DNA of 22,172 nt from Bacteroidetes bacterium UBA1860. Lineage in GTDB: Bacteria > Bacteroidota > Rhodothermia > Balneolales > Balneolaceae. Positions 15,463-22,172 of this stretch are shown here, piece after piece; position 1 is the stretch's first letter, and each line of letters starts with the position of its first letter. The notes beneath the pieces were generated by a model. It saw nothing but the letters and a program-made list of their open reading frames with translations, ran no database searches and was not told the origin of the DNA. The translations under genes and the position numbers were made by a program. The stretch covers positions 1,917-24,088 of the forward strand of contig DDIC01000049.1 of NCBI GenBank assembly GCA_002338335.1, given 5' to 3'.

Positions 15463-16296
15463 TTATGATGCCGGAGCTGACTCTGCTTTTTTAGTTTTTG
15501 GCAGTAGTGAAAACTCTGACTCTTGTTCTGCTGTTCCTGGTCCCAGTAGGAGCTCTTCCAATCGGGTACGAAGCATTTGAGGTGCAGACAACCCTTCAAG
15601 GTTTCCATCCACCGCTAAGCCAATTTTCCCTCGCTCTTCGGAAATCACCACAGCATACGCACGATTTCGCTCCGTAATACCAATAGCCGCACGGTGGCGT
15701 GTGCCATATTCTTCAGATAATGTCGCATTCGACGATGTAGGTAGCAACGCGCTTGCAGTTACGATTCGATTTCCCCGGATAATAACAGCACCGTCATGAA
15801 GGGTCGACTCTTTTTGAAAAATAGATTTCAGCAGGCCAGCAGAGACTTCTGCATCAAGTCGAACCCCTTCACCTATTAAATCCTGAAGACGAGTCCCAAG
15901 AGAAAACACTATAATGGCTCCAGTTTTTTGTTGGGCCATTTCACGGGAAGCTTTGACGACTTCATCAATCACTTTTTCAGTCGTACTTGTGCTAAGAAAA
16001 CGATCAAATGCACGATTTTGACCCAAATTATAGAGGAGTTGACGAAGCTCAGGTTGAAATAGAATAATGACTGCCAGCAATCCAACATCGAGGATACCAC
16101 GGAGGATAAAACTCAATGTTGTAAAACCTAGGAGACTTACAAAGGCATTCACAAGGATAATAACCACCACCCCAGCAGCGGCTTGAATGGCAAATGTCCC
16201 TCGAATCCATCGGTATAGATAGAATAAGATCCCCGCAATTAGCAGGACTTCCATGACATCTCGGAAGCCAAATTCTAAAAAGGGGAGTGGGTTCAC
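15463..16296 (-). CDS. cdaA: Diadenylate cyclase CdaA (c-di-AMP synthase)
   Basis: A membrane-anchored DAC-domain protein, 277 residues, making cyclic di-AMP from two ATP. Three hydrophobic helices span about residues 12-28, 38-57 and 62-80, ending in LFQPELRQLL, the usual CdaA boundary. The catalytic DAC motifs are LHDGAVII (D168-G169-A170) and GTRHRAAIG (R200-H201-R202), both intact. The start is a GTG at 16294-16296; an in-frame stop lies four codons upstream and the residues before the first helix (LEFGFRDVMEVLLIA) resemble other CdaA N-termini, so a later ATG is unlikely. It sits 27 bp downstream of folP, a pairing common in Bacteroidota. No CdaR-like regulator or c-di-AMP phosphodiesterase is in the window. 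The tail after ~250 is low-complexity and probably disordered. Confidence 0.95.
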   Translation of the reverse strand: MNPLPFLEFGFRDVMEVLLIAGILFYLYRWIRGTFAIQAAAGVVVIILVNAFVSLLGFTTLSFILRGILDVGLLAVIILFQPELRQLLYNLGQNRAFDRFLSTSTTEKVIDEVVKASREMAQQKTGAIIVFSLGTRLQDLIGEGVRLDAEVSAGLLKSIFQKESTLHDGAVIIRGNRIVTASALLPTSSNATLSEEYGTRHRAAIGITERNRAYAVVISEERGKIGLAVDGNLEGLSAPQMLRTRLEELLLGPGTAEQESEFSLLPKTKKAESAPAS

Positions 16297-16323
16297 AGGT
16301 TTAATGGGTCAATGTTTAACGAA

Positions 16324-17190
16324 TCACTGGGTGGAGGGGCCCTCCCGCAACGCGGTAACAATACGCACGGTCTCGGCAGCCTCCTTCACATCATGTACAC
16401 GCAAGATATGCACTCCAGCCATACATGCAACGGTATGTAATACAGTGCTACCATTGAGTCGATCTTCAGCGGGCTGACCATGCAGCAGAGTTCCAATCAC
16501 GGACTTACGGGAGACACCCACCATGACAGGATGTCCCAATTCGACGAATTGGGGTAAAGCATTCATAAGCTTCAGATTATCCTCGAGACGTTTGCCAAAA
16601 CCGAATCCTGGATCTGCTATGATGGATCCAAGCGTAGCGTCAGACTGTGCCACTTTCTCCACAAAATCGGATGTAAATTGCTCAACCTCTTTTACCACAT
16701 CGTCGTATTGTGGATTCTCTTGCATTGTCTTAGGTGAGCCCTGGGCATGCATGCATACATAAGCTGCTTCTGCGCTTGCGGATACGTCCAGTAACTCATT
16801 ATCGACTCGACCGGACACACTGTTGACGATATGACACCCTGCATCGAGTGCTTCTTGGGCCACTTCTGCCTTGGTTGTATCTATACTGTACAATATTTTG
16901 CTAGGTAACTTGCCTCCAGAAAGAAGCGCAAAAAATGAGGTGAGTCGTTTGAGCTCTTCCTCCTTACTGACGGGGTCGGAGCCAGGTCTCGTTGATTCAG
17001 CCCCTACATCAATAATCGAAGCTCCAGAAGCAACCATTTGATCGATTTGCTCCTTAATCTGTTCTTGAGTGGACATCCACCCCCCATCGTAAAATGAGTC
17101 GGGAGTGAGATTCACAATCCCCATGACTTGGGTACCTTCAAAGGAAATGGTCTTACCTCGGGTATGAAGTGTCCACACCGAGTCGTTCAT
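16324..17190 (-). CDS. folP: Dihydropteroate synthase
   Basis: DHPS condenses 6-hydroxymethyl-7,8-dihydropterin pyrophosphate with p-aminobenzoate in folate synthesis and is the sulfonamide target. Conserved TIM-barrel motifs appear in order: MGIVNLTPDSFYDGG, IIDVGAESTRPGSDPV, SIDT, VNSVSG, IADPGFGFGK, VMVGVSRKS and the terminal RVHDV. I choose the ATG at 17188-17190 (288 residues), leaving 1 bp after the fdxA stop; a GTG at 17214 inside fdxA would add eight residues but overlaps that gene. The tight spacing on both sides (1 bp to fdxA, 27 bp to cdaA) indicates a single transcript. Residues around the pABA-binding loops look wild-type by eye, so there is no hint of sulfonamide resistance. Confidence 0.96.
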   Translation of the reverse strand: MNDSVWTLHTRGKTISFEGTQVMGIVNLTPDSFYDGGWMSTQEQIKEQIDQMVASGASIIDVGAESTRPGSDPVSKEEELKRLTSFFALLSGGKLPSKILYSIDTTKAEVAQEALDAGCHIVNSVSGRVDNELLDVSASAEAAYVCMHAQGSPKTMQENPQYDDVVKEVEQFTSDFVEKVAQSDATLGSIIADPGFGFGKRLEDNLKLMNALPQFVELGHPVMVGVSRKSVIGTLLHGQPAEDRLNGSTVLHTVACMAGVHILRVHDVKEAAETVRIVTALREGPSTQ

Positions 17191-17191
17191 A

Positions 17192-17530
17192 TCACCATTC
17201 TTCGACAAGTTCACTCAACTTATCGGTTCTTGATGCCGCTTCGTCAGCATCAGGAAGAGCGTCCTTTGTTTCATTGATAATGTGATCTGTCCCCCATGCA
17301 TCGCTCAAACGCTCATTCAAGTCGATGTAATGCTCCCATTCAGATGGCACTTCATCGTCAGGATAGATCGCTTCGACAGGACACTCAGAAACGCATGCGT
17401 CACAATCAATACATTCATTTGGGTCAATGACTAAAAAGTTGGGCCCTTCACGAAACGCATCCACGGGACAAACTGCCGCACAATTTGTGTACTTACAATT
17501 TATACAAGGTTCAGTAACAACGTATGCCAT
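17192..17530 (-). CDS. fdxA: 7Fe ferredoxin (FdxA, [3Fe-4S][4Fe-4S])
   Basis: A small electron carrier of 112 residues. It has the Azotobacter ferredoxin-I type cysteine pattern. Cysteines 9, 17 and 50 fit the [3Fe-4S] cluster and 21, 40, 43 and 46 the [4Fe-4S] cluster. Cys12 corresponds to the free cysteine of the Azotobacter protein, while the cysteine of the CPVDC motif there is alanine here (CPVDA). PNFLVIDPNECIDC and VPSEWEHYIDLNERL are typical of this long-tailed form. It is the first gene of the fdxA-folP-cdaA string. Upstream on its strand there is a TATCTTTA (17565-17572), one mismatch from the -7 consensus, which might be its promoter. A link to folate or c-di-AMP function is not obvious; the protein is probably a general redox partner. 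Confidence 0.93.
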   Translation of the reverse strand: MAYVVTEPCINCKYTNCAAVCPVDAFREGPNFLVIDPNECIDCDACVSECPVEAIYPDDEVPSEWEHYIDLNERLSDAWGTDHIINETKDALPDADEAASRTDKLSELVEEW

Positions 17531-17573
17531 AGTGCTTTAGGCTAAAGGTTTATGACGATGATATTAAAGATAT

Positions 17574-17608
17574 AAAAAAAGCAGCCCCCATAATTGAGAG
17601 CTGCTTTT
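17574..17608 (-). terminator. Intrinsic terminator of the TonB-dependent receptor gene
   Basis: A perfect 9-bp stem, AAAAGCAGC (17577-17585) and GCTGCTTTT (17600-17608), encloses a 14-nt loop. Read on the minus strand it is followed by an uninterrupted run of seven T residues (17574-17580, partly in the stem). It begins about 35 bp after the receptor's stop codon. The plus-strand side lacks a continuing T-run, so it works mainly for the minus strand. Confidence 0.85.
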
Positions 17609-17643
17609 AAAAAGCTTGAAGCTAAACTTTCGTTCCGTTTCGC

Positions 17644-20427
17644 TTAGAAGTTAAGTTTGAAGCCAAAGTTAATTCTACGTGGAAGAGCAAAGAAAACTTC
17701 CGCGTCATCTGCATCGTGATCATCATCATATGCATTGTAACGGCTGTTGTCAACAGCATACTGGATGTAAGTTTCATCTGTCAAATTAACCACATTAAAG
17801 AATAGCTCTGCCCCATTGAAAATACTGCTCACATTGTAACGAAGATTCAAATTCCAGTGCGTTACGTTAGGCATTTTCCATACTTGGGTTCTATCGGACG
17901 CATCACTTCGACTTGTAGGGCTCCATTGTGAGTAATGATTTGCGGCTGTATAACCTCTTAATTTTGCTGAAAACTCACTTATAGGTCTCCATGTTAAAGC
18001 ATAACTCATTTGTGTTTGAGGAGCATTACCAACTTTTAAACCTTTAATGTAGAGATTCGTTTCTCTCTGAACGCCTGGAGCTATGAATCTAGAGGATACG
18101 TCATCAACGAATTCCCAATTTGCAAATGCGCCTGTGAAATCCAATCGTACCTTATCTGTTGCCTGGAATGCAGATTCAATCTCAAGTCCAACGTGTCTTT
18201 GGTTGATTCCAGTGATGTCATATCGCTGGGTTTCACCAGCTTGGGACTCGTAATCGGCGTTGAATCTTCTATCTTCCCGTAGAGTGTAGTAGAAGTTGAC
18301 ATTTGTGGCAAATCTTCCCTCGTCATCAAATAATCTTATTCCCGTCTCAATGAATGTGTACTTCTCATTGTCAGGATCAAGATTAACTTTACCAAACGTA
18401 GTAGATTCCTCGTCATCGTCAATCACCCCGTCAAATCTAGGTGCTTTCGAAACATATCCACCTGAAATGTAGATAGACACATTTTCGTTGAGTTCTCTTA
18501 AGCCACCTGCTTTAAGTTGAAACCCTCCTATTCTATCAGATTCAGTTTCTACTCGACTACCATTCGAGTCCATAAGGAAGTAGTTAATATGTCCATATTC
18601 TATACTAGTATACCCTACTGTAGCAAATAGGTTACCATAATCACCTTCATATTCTAACTGGGCATACGAAGCTACCCAATTGATTGTGTTGTGGAAATTG
18701 TATGCAATCTTATCACCTAACCCAACCCTTTTGCCTGGGTTAAACATATCACCTACGTAGGATGACCCACCTTCAGACTCACCCTGGTCAATAAAGTAGC
18801 GACCACCCAGAAGATCTCTAACCTGTCTGTAATGGTGAACCTTTGACCTCCGAACATCAAAACCAGTTCTGAGTGTAAAATTGTCATTTAGATTCGCTTC
18901 AATTGTAAAGTTGTTACCCCAAGTCCACTGGTTATTTCTACTGTTTCTCAAAATACCAATTGATTGACCTGGTTCGTTTGTACCAGAATCAAAATCATTT
19001 GTCCATTCCCCTCCGTAAACGTTTTGTTCAATGGTTTCATCCCAATTCCAAGTCCAGGGTCCAGGGCCAAAGAAAAATGGCCGCTCTGAGCTGGAGGTTC
19101 TCTCGGCGTCGAATCTATGAATTTCTCCATAGTCACCAAGTCCACCGCCGCTTCCACCTATGTAGTACAATACATTTGTAAAGCTTATATCATCCGTTGG
19201 CTGAGAATACCAGTTAAAGTTAACAACTGGCTTGTGGTAAAAGTTTTCTTCGGCTGCTAACTCACTAGCATCTCTTCGTTTCTGAATTTTAGGACCCACA
19301 ACTTGTTCACCAACAAATTGTTGTCCATTGTATTCAGTTAGTACAGGTGCGACATTTTGATTAAAGTTAAAACCTTGCTCGTAGTAATCCTCAAATGCGG
19401 CAATGTCATAACTGTCTAATCCTCTTGCAAAATCGTGGCTAAATGAACCAATGTTTTGAGCCCACTGTCGTTGGCTGTGTCTTTGGGAAGCGCCAACTGC
19501 ATACAATCCAAATGAATTTTTTTCATTTAGTATATAAGTCGCTGCTGCATTATATGACCATGAGTCAGCCCATGTTCCATTTGCAATTCCATCACTTGTG
19601 AGGCGGTTACCTGTAAAGGAAAATGCAAACTTATCGTTGATCAGTCCTGAGTTTAGATTTACAATGACGTTTTCATATTGGCCAGAACCACCCATAAAGG
19701 TAACTGTTCCACCAGCCTGAGATTTTGCAGGCTCTGAGAGGATATTGATGGCACCACCGGGTTCTGGGCTAGCTAAATTTACATTTGAAAGTCCACGCTG
19801 AATTTGGATGGAACCGGCTCCATCAACCAAACCAGCCCAATTGCTCCAATAGTTTTTTCCATTCTCGAGATCCGTCGCTGGAACACCATTCACCATAAGT
19901 GAAATATTACTTGAGCCGTTGTCGTCACTCCATCCTCGTATATTTAATCGAGCATTCAATCCACTTCCGCCTTGATTCTCTCCATAAACGGATGGTGTTG
20001 CAGAGAGAATTTCAGGTAAGCTTCTTCCAGCGCCTTCTGTTTCAATGTCTGTTTTGCTTAACGATGAGTAAGCAGCTGGGGTGGAAATGTCTGCTCTTTG
20101 AGCTGAAACTTCGAGTTGAGGTAATTCTGTGTAAACAGATTTCAAAACAATCGTCTTGTCCAGAGGCAGGTTAATCGTTTCAGAGAGTGTCTCATAACCG
20201 ACTGCTGATACACGGTACGTGATTGTTTCTAGAGGCACATCAATTGAGAATAATCCTTCAGTGGATGTGTAATCACCTACATTAAGCTGCTCTATGTAAA
20301 TGGTTGCGCCAAATATTGGTTCATTGTCTTCATCAGTGACTTTACCGCTAAATTGGTACGACTGAGCAAAGGCCATGGATGTAAACAGGCCGATGAACAT
20401 GAGTAGGGAAATGTTGAATTTTTTCAT
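17644..20427 (-). CDS. TonB-dependent outer-membrane receptor with CarboxypepD-regulatory-like N-domain
   Basis: A 927-residue outer-membrane transporter, counting from the ATG at 20425-20427. The longer open frame to 20526 adds residues before an obvious signal peptide and is rejected. The signal peptide MKKFNISLLMFIGLFTSMAFA is followed by QS. Residues ~25-100 form the carboxypeptidase-regulatory-like domain (FSGKVTDEDNEPIFGATIYI). Then comes LPQLEVSAQR, a TonB-box-like segment, and the plug (~112-232) with LNIRGWSDDNGSSNISLMVNG and NLASPEPGGAINILSEP. The rest is the beta barrel, rich in aromatic and Asn/Asp strands, ending in FGFKLNF with the terminal phenylalanine. It imports a substrate using TonB-ExbBD energy; a siderophore or other small ligand is plausible. 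There is no SusD-like partner, so it is not a typical glycan SusCD pair. The gene looks somewhat more AT-rich than its neighbours. No Shine-Dalgarno sequence. Confidence 0.93.
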   Translation of the reverse strand: MKKFNISLLMFIGLFTSMAFAQSYQFSGKVTDEDNEPIFGATIYIEQLNVGDYTSTEGLFSIDVPLETITYRVSAVGYETLSETINLPLDKTIVLKSVYTELPQLEVSAQRADISTPAAYSSLSKTDIETEGAGRSLPEILSATPSVYGENQGGSGLNARLNIRGWSDDNGSSNISLMVNGVPATDLENGKNYWSNWAGLVDGAGSIQIQRGLSNVNLASPEPGGAINILSEPAKSQAGGTVTFMGGSGQYENVIVNLNSGLINDKFAFSFTGNRLTSDGIANGTWADSWSYNAAATYILNEKNSFGLYAVGASQRHSQRQWAQNIGSFSHDFARGLDSYDIAAFEDYYEQGFNFNQNVAPVLTEYNGQQFVGEQVVGPKIQKRRDASELAAEENFYHKPVVNFNWYSQPTDDISFTNVLYYIGGSGGGLGDYGEIHRFDAERTSSSERPFFFGPGPWTWNWDETIEQNVYGGEWTNDFDSGTNEPGQSIGILRNSRNNQWTWGNNFTIEANLNDNFTLRTGFDVRRSKVHHYRQVRDLLGGRYFIDQGESEGGSSYVGDMFNPGKRVGLGDKIAYNFHNTINWVASYAQLEYEGDYGNLFATVGYTSIEYGHINYFLMDSNGSRVETESDRIGGFQLKAGGLRELNENVSIYISGGYVSKAPRFDGVIDDDEESTTFGKVNLDPDNEKYTFIETGIRLFDDEGRFATNVNFYYTLREDRRFNADYESQAGETQRYDITGINQRHVGLEIESAFQATDKVRLDFTGAFANWEFVDDVSSRFIAPGVQRETNLYIKGLKVGNAPQTQMSYALTWRPISEFSAKLRGYTAANHYSQWSPTSRSDASDRTQVWKMPNVTHWNLNLRYNVSSIFNGAELFFNVVNLTDETYIQYAVDNSRYNAYDDDHDADDAEVFFALPRRINFGFKLNF

Positions 20428-20556
20428 AAAGGATTTAGAATCTTGGTTAAGGAAAGCAATAAAAAAATAACGCCTTACTATTAATTGAATGTTAAGTTTT
20501 TCAGCCCTCCACAATAAATCCAACATCTCCCTAGCAGAGAATGCGATAGCGGCTTC

Positions 20557-21267
20557 CTACTCTTCAGGGCGCTCCTCAACAGCTCGCTGGATAGCTCGTA
20601 GTTTGGTCCTCAATCGTTTATCCAGATCAACATTTGCATTGGGCAAGTTTCGCCAATGCAATTCTATCTCTCGAAGTCGCTGAAGAGCCTGAGATTTGGT
20701 CAGATCCTTTTGCACCATTTTAGCCTCATGGAGCAAATGTTTTTTCACATGATACGCCACTCCAACATCTGCAACCTCAAAATGACGTGTTTTGGACTCA
20801 TAATGTTGAGCTTCTTTCACCGCGGTTTTGAAGCGCTGCCATAAAGCACGTTCATGCAAATGCATGAGCGATGGAAGTTGCCCCCATTCACGATGCAATT
20901 CTTGCAGCAGTTGGATCCGTCGCGCGTATCGCATGTGCTTGGAGCCTATCGCTTGTTGTATGGTGGCTTCACGGCGCGCCACAACAGAGGAGTATGCCTC
21001 CGAATAGTGAGCATCAACCCTCATGCGCAGATCATGGACAGCTGACTTCACGTCAATAAAATGTCTCGTTGTCGTTCGATTGAGGGTTTTTTCTTTGTGG
21101 AGGTTGTTCATGTATTCATATGAGGCGATCATGGATTTCCATTCCTGAGTCAAGGTTATCTCTGAGGTGAGTCCTTCAGGAAGGGATTGCAAGCATTGAT
21201 CGAGCTGACGAACGAGTGTCGTCGTGTAGCTTTGGTGATTGGAGTGTAGGTCTTTAGGATTATTCAT
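20557..21267 (-). CDS. DUF349-like helical protein
   Basis: A 236-residue, highly charged, probably all-helical cytoplasmic protein without signal peptide or membrane segment. Two segments resemble the DUF349 helical repeat pattern. The first (~113-155) contains LLQELHREWGQLPSL and ALWQRFKTAVKEA. The second (~191-232) contains RLREIELHWRNLPNANVDL and a basic last helix. In DUF349 proteins the recurrent 'L..eW..ig/lP.......lW.rF' spacing is the only real signature, and their molecular role is poorly defined. The protein is shorter than the multi-repeat DUF349 proteins I know from Bacteroidota, and the repeats are divergent, so the family call is tentative. It lies upstream of the TonB receptor in the same direction with a 129-bp gap, so cotranscription is uncertain. 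A short hairpin lies upstream of its start. Confidence 0.6.
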   Translation of the reverse strand: MNNPKDLHSNHQSYTTTLVRQLDQCLQSLPEGLTSEITLTQEWKSMIASYEYMNNLHKEKTLNRTTTRHFIDVKSAVHDLRMRVDAHYSEAYSSVVARREATIQQAIGSKHMRYARRIQLLQELHREWGQLPSLMHLHERALWQRFKTAVKEAQHYESKTRHFEVADVGVAYHVKKHLLHEAKMVQKDLTKSQALQRLREIELHWRNLPNANVDLDKRLRTKLRAIQRAVEERPEE

Positions 21268-21303
21268 AAGGTTATGAGATTAGTTAAATCAACGTAAATG
21301 AGT

Positions 21304-21319
21304 ACGGTCAACAGACCGT
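21304..21319. repeat. Short perfect inverted repeat upstream of the DUF349-like gene
   Basis: ACGGTC and GACCGT form a perfect 6-bp inverted repeat around a 4-nt AACA spacer, 37 bp upstream of the DUF349-like start codon (minus strand). It could be an operator or an mRNA hairpin in the leader. A separate 10-bp palindrome, TTACCGGTAA, lies at about 21353-21362 in the same 129-bp gap. Neither is followed by a convincing T-run, so I do not call a terminator. Confidence 0.35.
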
Positions 21320-21396
21320 TCATACTATCTCAGAACCCTTCAGAGCAAAATCCTTACCGGTAAAAAAAGGTTGACGCAAAAAACGCCTTGAATCGA

Positions 21397-21747
21397 TTAA
21401 TTCTCGATCCCGTGGACATCCTTAAGAATTGCTGTCGCGTTTTTATCCCCTTGCTGCATCGAGCGGTGCTGCAAATTCGTTACGATATCAGGTTGTGCTT
21501 TTTCCCATGCTAACTCCTTGGCTTCATCGGCCGAAGTCGCGCGAATCAAATCAAACACATCGTCCGCACGGACAATGCTATAAAGTTGATCTTGGTTAAA
21601 CGCATGAGAGCGTTTTGTTTCAAACTCCTTGAACAGTTTAGGAAAATCCTTCGTATCGACTTCTTGACTCAACACTTCAACATCAGACACACCTGAGGCG
21701 CTTAGTGGGGTTTTGCAGAGGTAAAAGGCGTGTTGCTTGTAGATCAT
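21397..21747 (-). CDS. Small hypothetical protein
   Basis: I do not recognise this 116-residue protein. I start it at the ATG at 21745-21747 (MIYKQHAFYL); an in-frame TTG at 21765 would add six residues. It has no signal peptide, membrane helix or cysteine-metal motif. A central ADDVFDLIRATSADEAKELAWEK stretch looks helical, and the composition is acidic with a likely mixed alpha/beta N-terminal half. It stands alone with 129 bp downstream and 152 bp upstream of intergenic sequence. Support for it being real is its length, its coding-like amino acid composition and the absence of a competing frame. Confidence 0.55.
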   Translation of the reverse strand: MIYKQHAFYLCKTPLSASGVSDVEVLSQEVDTKDFPKLFKEFETKRSHAFNQDQLYSIVRADDVFDLIRATSADEAKELAWEKAQPDIVTNLQHRSMQQGDKNATAILKDVHGIEN

Positions 21748-21837
21748 AATGGATTGTGTGATCAAAAATTAGGGGAATCTAAAGTCCCTCTAAAATAGAA
21801 TGTTTTCACAATTTTTACATTGTCTTCGTGCCATTCG

Positions 21838-21869
21838 TTTGCATATCAAAGACTGTGCGACTATTTTCA
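21838..21869 (+). promoter_or_regulatory. Candidate Bacteroidota-type promoter for the right-edge gene
   Basis: TTTG at 21838-21841 and TATTTTCA at 21862-21869 are separated by 20 bp, the spacing of Bacteroidota -33/-7 elements. The -7 part matches only six of eight positions when the two free ones are counted as matches. It ends 30 bp before the start codon at 21900. This is a suggestion only. Confidence 0.3.
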
Positions 21870-21899
21870 GTTTTTAACTAACCAAACGATTTTACCCTT

Positions 21900-22172
21900 A
21901 TGGGACTCGCTTCTCGTACCAAGATTTTAAGCATTGTGTTGTTTGTGATAGTCGTTGCACTATCCTACCTACTCTATCGATCCCTCACAGATCCCTACAA
22001 AGCTGTGATTGCAGAGCAAGAGATGACAGAAAACGTGCGTCACAGAATGGAGCTCGTACGGGATGCTCTCGTATTATACAATTCACGCGTTGGAGATTAT
22101 CCCCCCACGAAGAATGGATTGACGGCTCTTGTGGAATGGGTAAAAACGGACAGTTTAATTTCTGCGCAAGCA
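21900..22172 (+). CDS. Membrane-anchored protein with a GspG-like motif (3' end outside window)
   Basis: The first 91 residues of an open frame that runs off the window. The ATG at 21900 is followed by a short basic N-terminus (MGLASRTK) and one hydrophobic helix (~9-26), so it is probably anchored in the inner membrane with the rest outside. After a charged helix comes RDALVLYNSRVGDYPPTKNG, then LTALVEWV. This resembles the 'Y....G.YPtt..GL.aLv' motif of type II secretion major pseudopilins (GspG), which sits after the long N-terminal helix. There is no prepilin peptidase site (G|FxxxE), so it is not a classical pseudopilin. I cannot name it with confidence; a pseudopilin-derived periplasmic domain is the best reading. 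Confidence 0.7.
   Translation, partial: MGLASRTKILSIVLFVIVVALSYLLYRSLTDPYKAVIAEQEMTENVRHRMELVRDALVLYNSRVGDYPPTKNGLTALVEWVKTDSLISAQA

Noticed and set aside
17644..20427. SusC-type glycan transporter
   Set aside because: No SusD-like lipoprotein or glycan-degrading gene is adjacent; it fits a general TonB receptor with a CarboxypepD-like domain.
20428..20526. N-terminal extension of the TonB-dependent receptor to 20526
   Set aside because: The extra 33 residues precede a clean signal peptide starting at MKKFN and are not plausible coding sequence.

Overview
The window looks like chromosomal DNA from a free-living, probably marine, aerobic member of the Bacteroidota or the related Rhodothermota/Balneolota. 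I infer this from a TonB-dependent receptor with an N-terminal carboxypeptidase-regulatory-like domain, the adjacent folP and cdaA genes, mostly absent Shine-Dalgarno sequences, and an exact TAnnTTTG -7 box upstream of one operon. By eye the base composition is close to balanced. I saw no insertion sequence, prophage, CRISPR array or rRNA. One tRNA-Arg(ACG) is present.

Layout: the 3' end of recN (1-323) converges on lhgO, an L-2-hydroxyglutarate oxidase. Divergent from lhgO are a TlpA/ResA-like lipoprotein, ahcY (S-adenosylhomocysteine hydrolase), an exported endonuclease/exonuclease/phosphatase-fold protein and tRNA-Arg. From 9734 down to 4938 runs a tightly packed minus-strand gene string: a three-PAS protein whose first domain resembles LOV without its cysteine, SufE, a type III polyketide synthase, a class I methyltransferase and a PHBH-type flavin monooxygenase. 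The last three have the logic of a small phenolic-lipid or quinone pathway, with synthase, then methylation, then hydroxylation, comparable to srsABC of Streptomyces griseus.

Next is a propionate / branched-chain catabolism locus. A short/branched-chain acyl-CoA dehydrogenase is transcribed away from a methylmalonyl-CoA mutase and its MeaB chaperone GTPase. The mutase is unusual: a shortened MutA-like barrel is fused in frame to a MutB-like catalytic barrel plus one B12 domain. A 14-bp perfect palindrome and a direct repeat of its half-site abut the -7 box in the divergent intergenic region and look like an operator.

The remainder, on the minus strand, is fdxA-folP-cdaA (7Fe ferredoxin, dihydropteroate synthase, diadenylate cyclase), a large TonB-dependent receptor with a clear terminator, a DUF349-like helical protein and a small unknown protein. 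On the plus strand at the right edge is the start of a membrane-anchored protein with a short GspG-like motif.

The best candidates for something undescribed are the MutA-MutB single-chain mutase with its operator-like palindrome, and the link of a cysteine-less LOV-like PAS protein and SufE to a type III PKS operon. All calls rest on reading motifs; no database search was possible.
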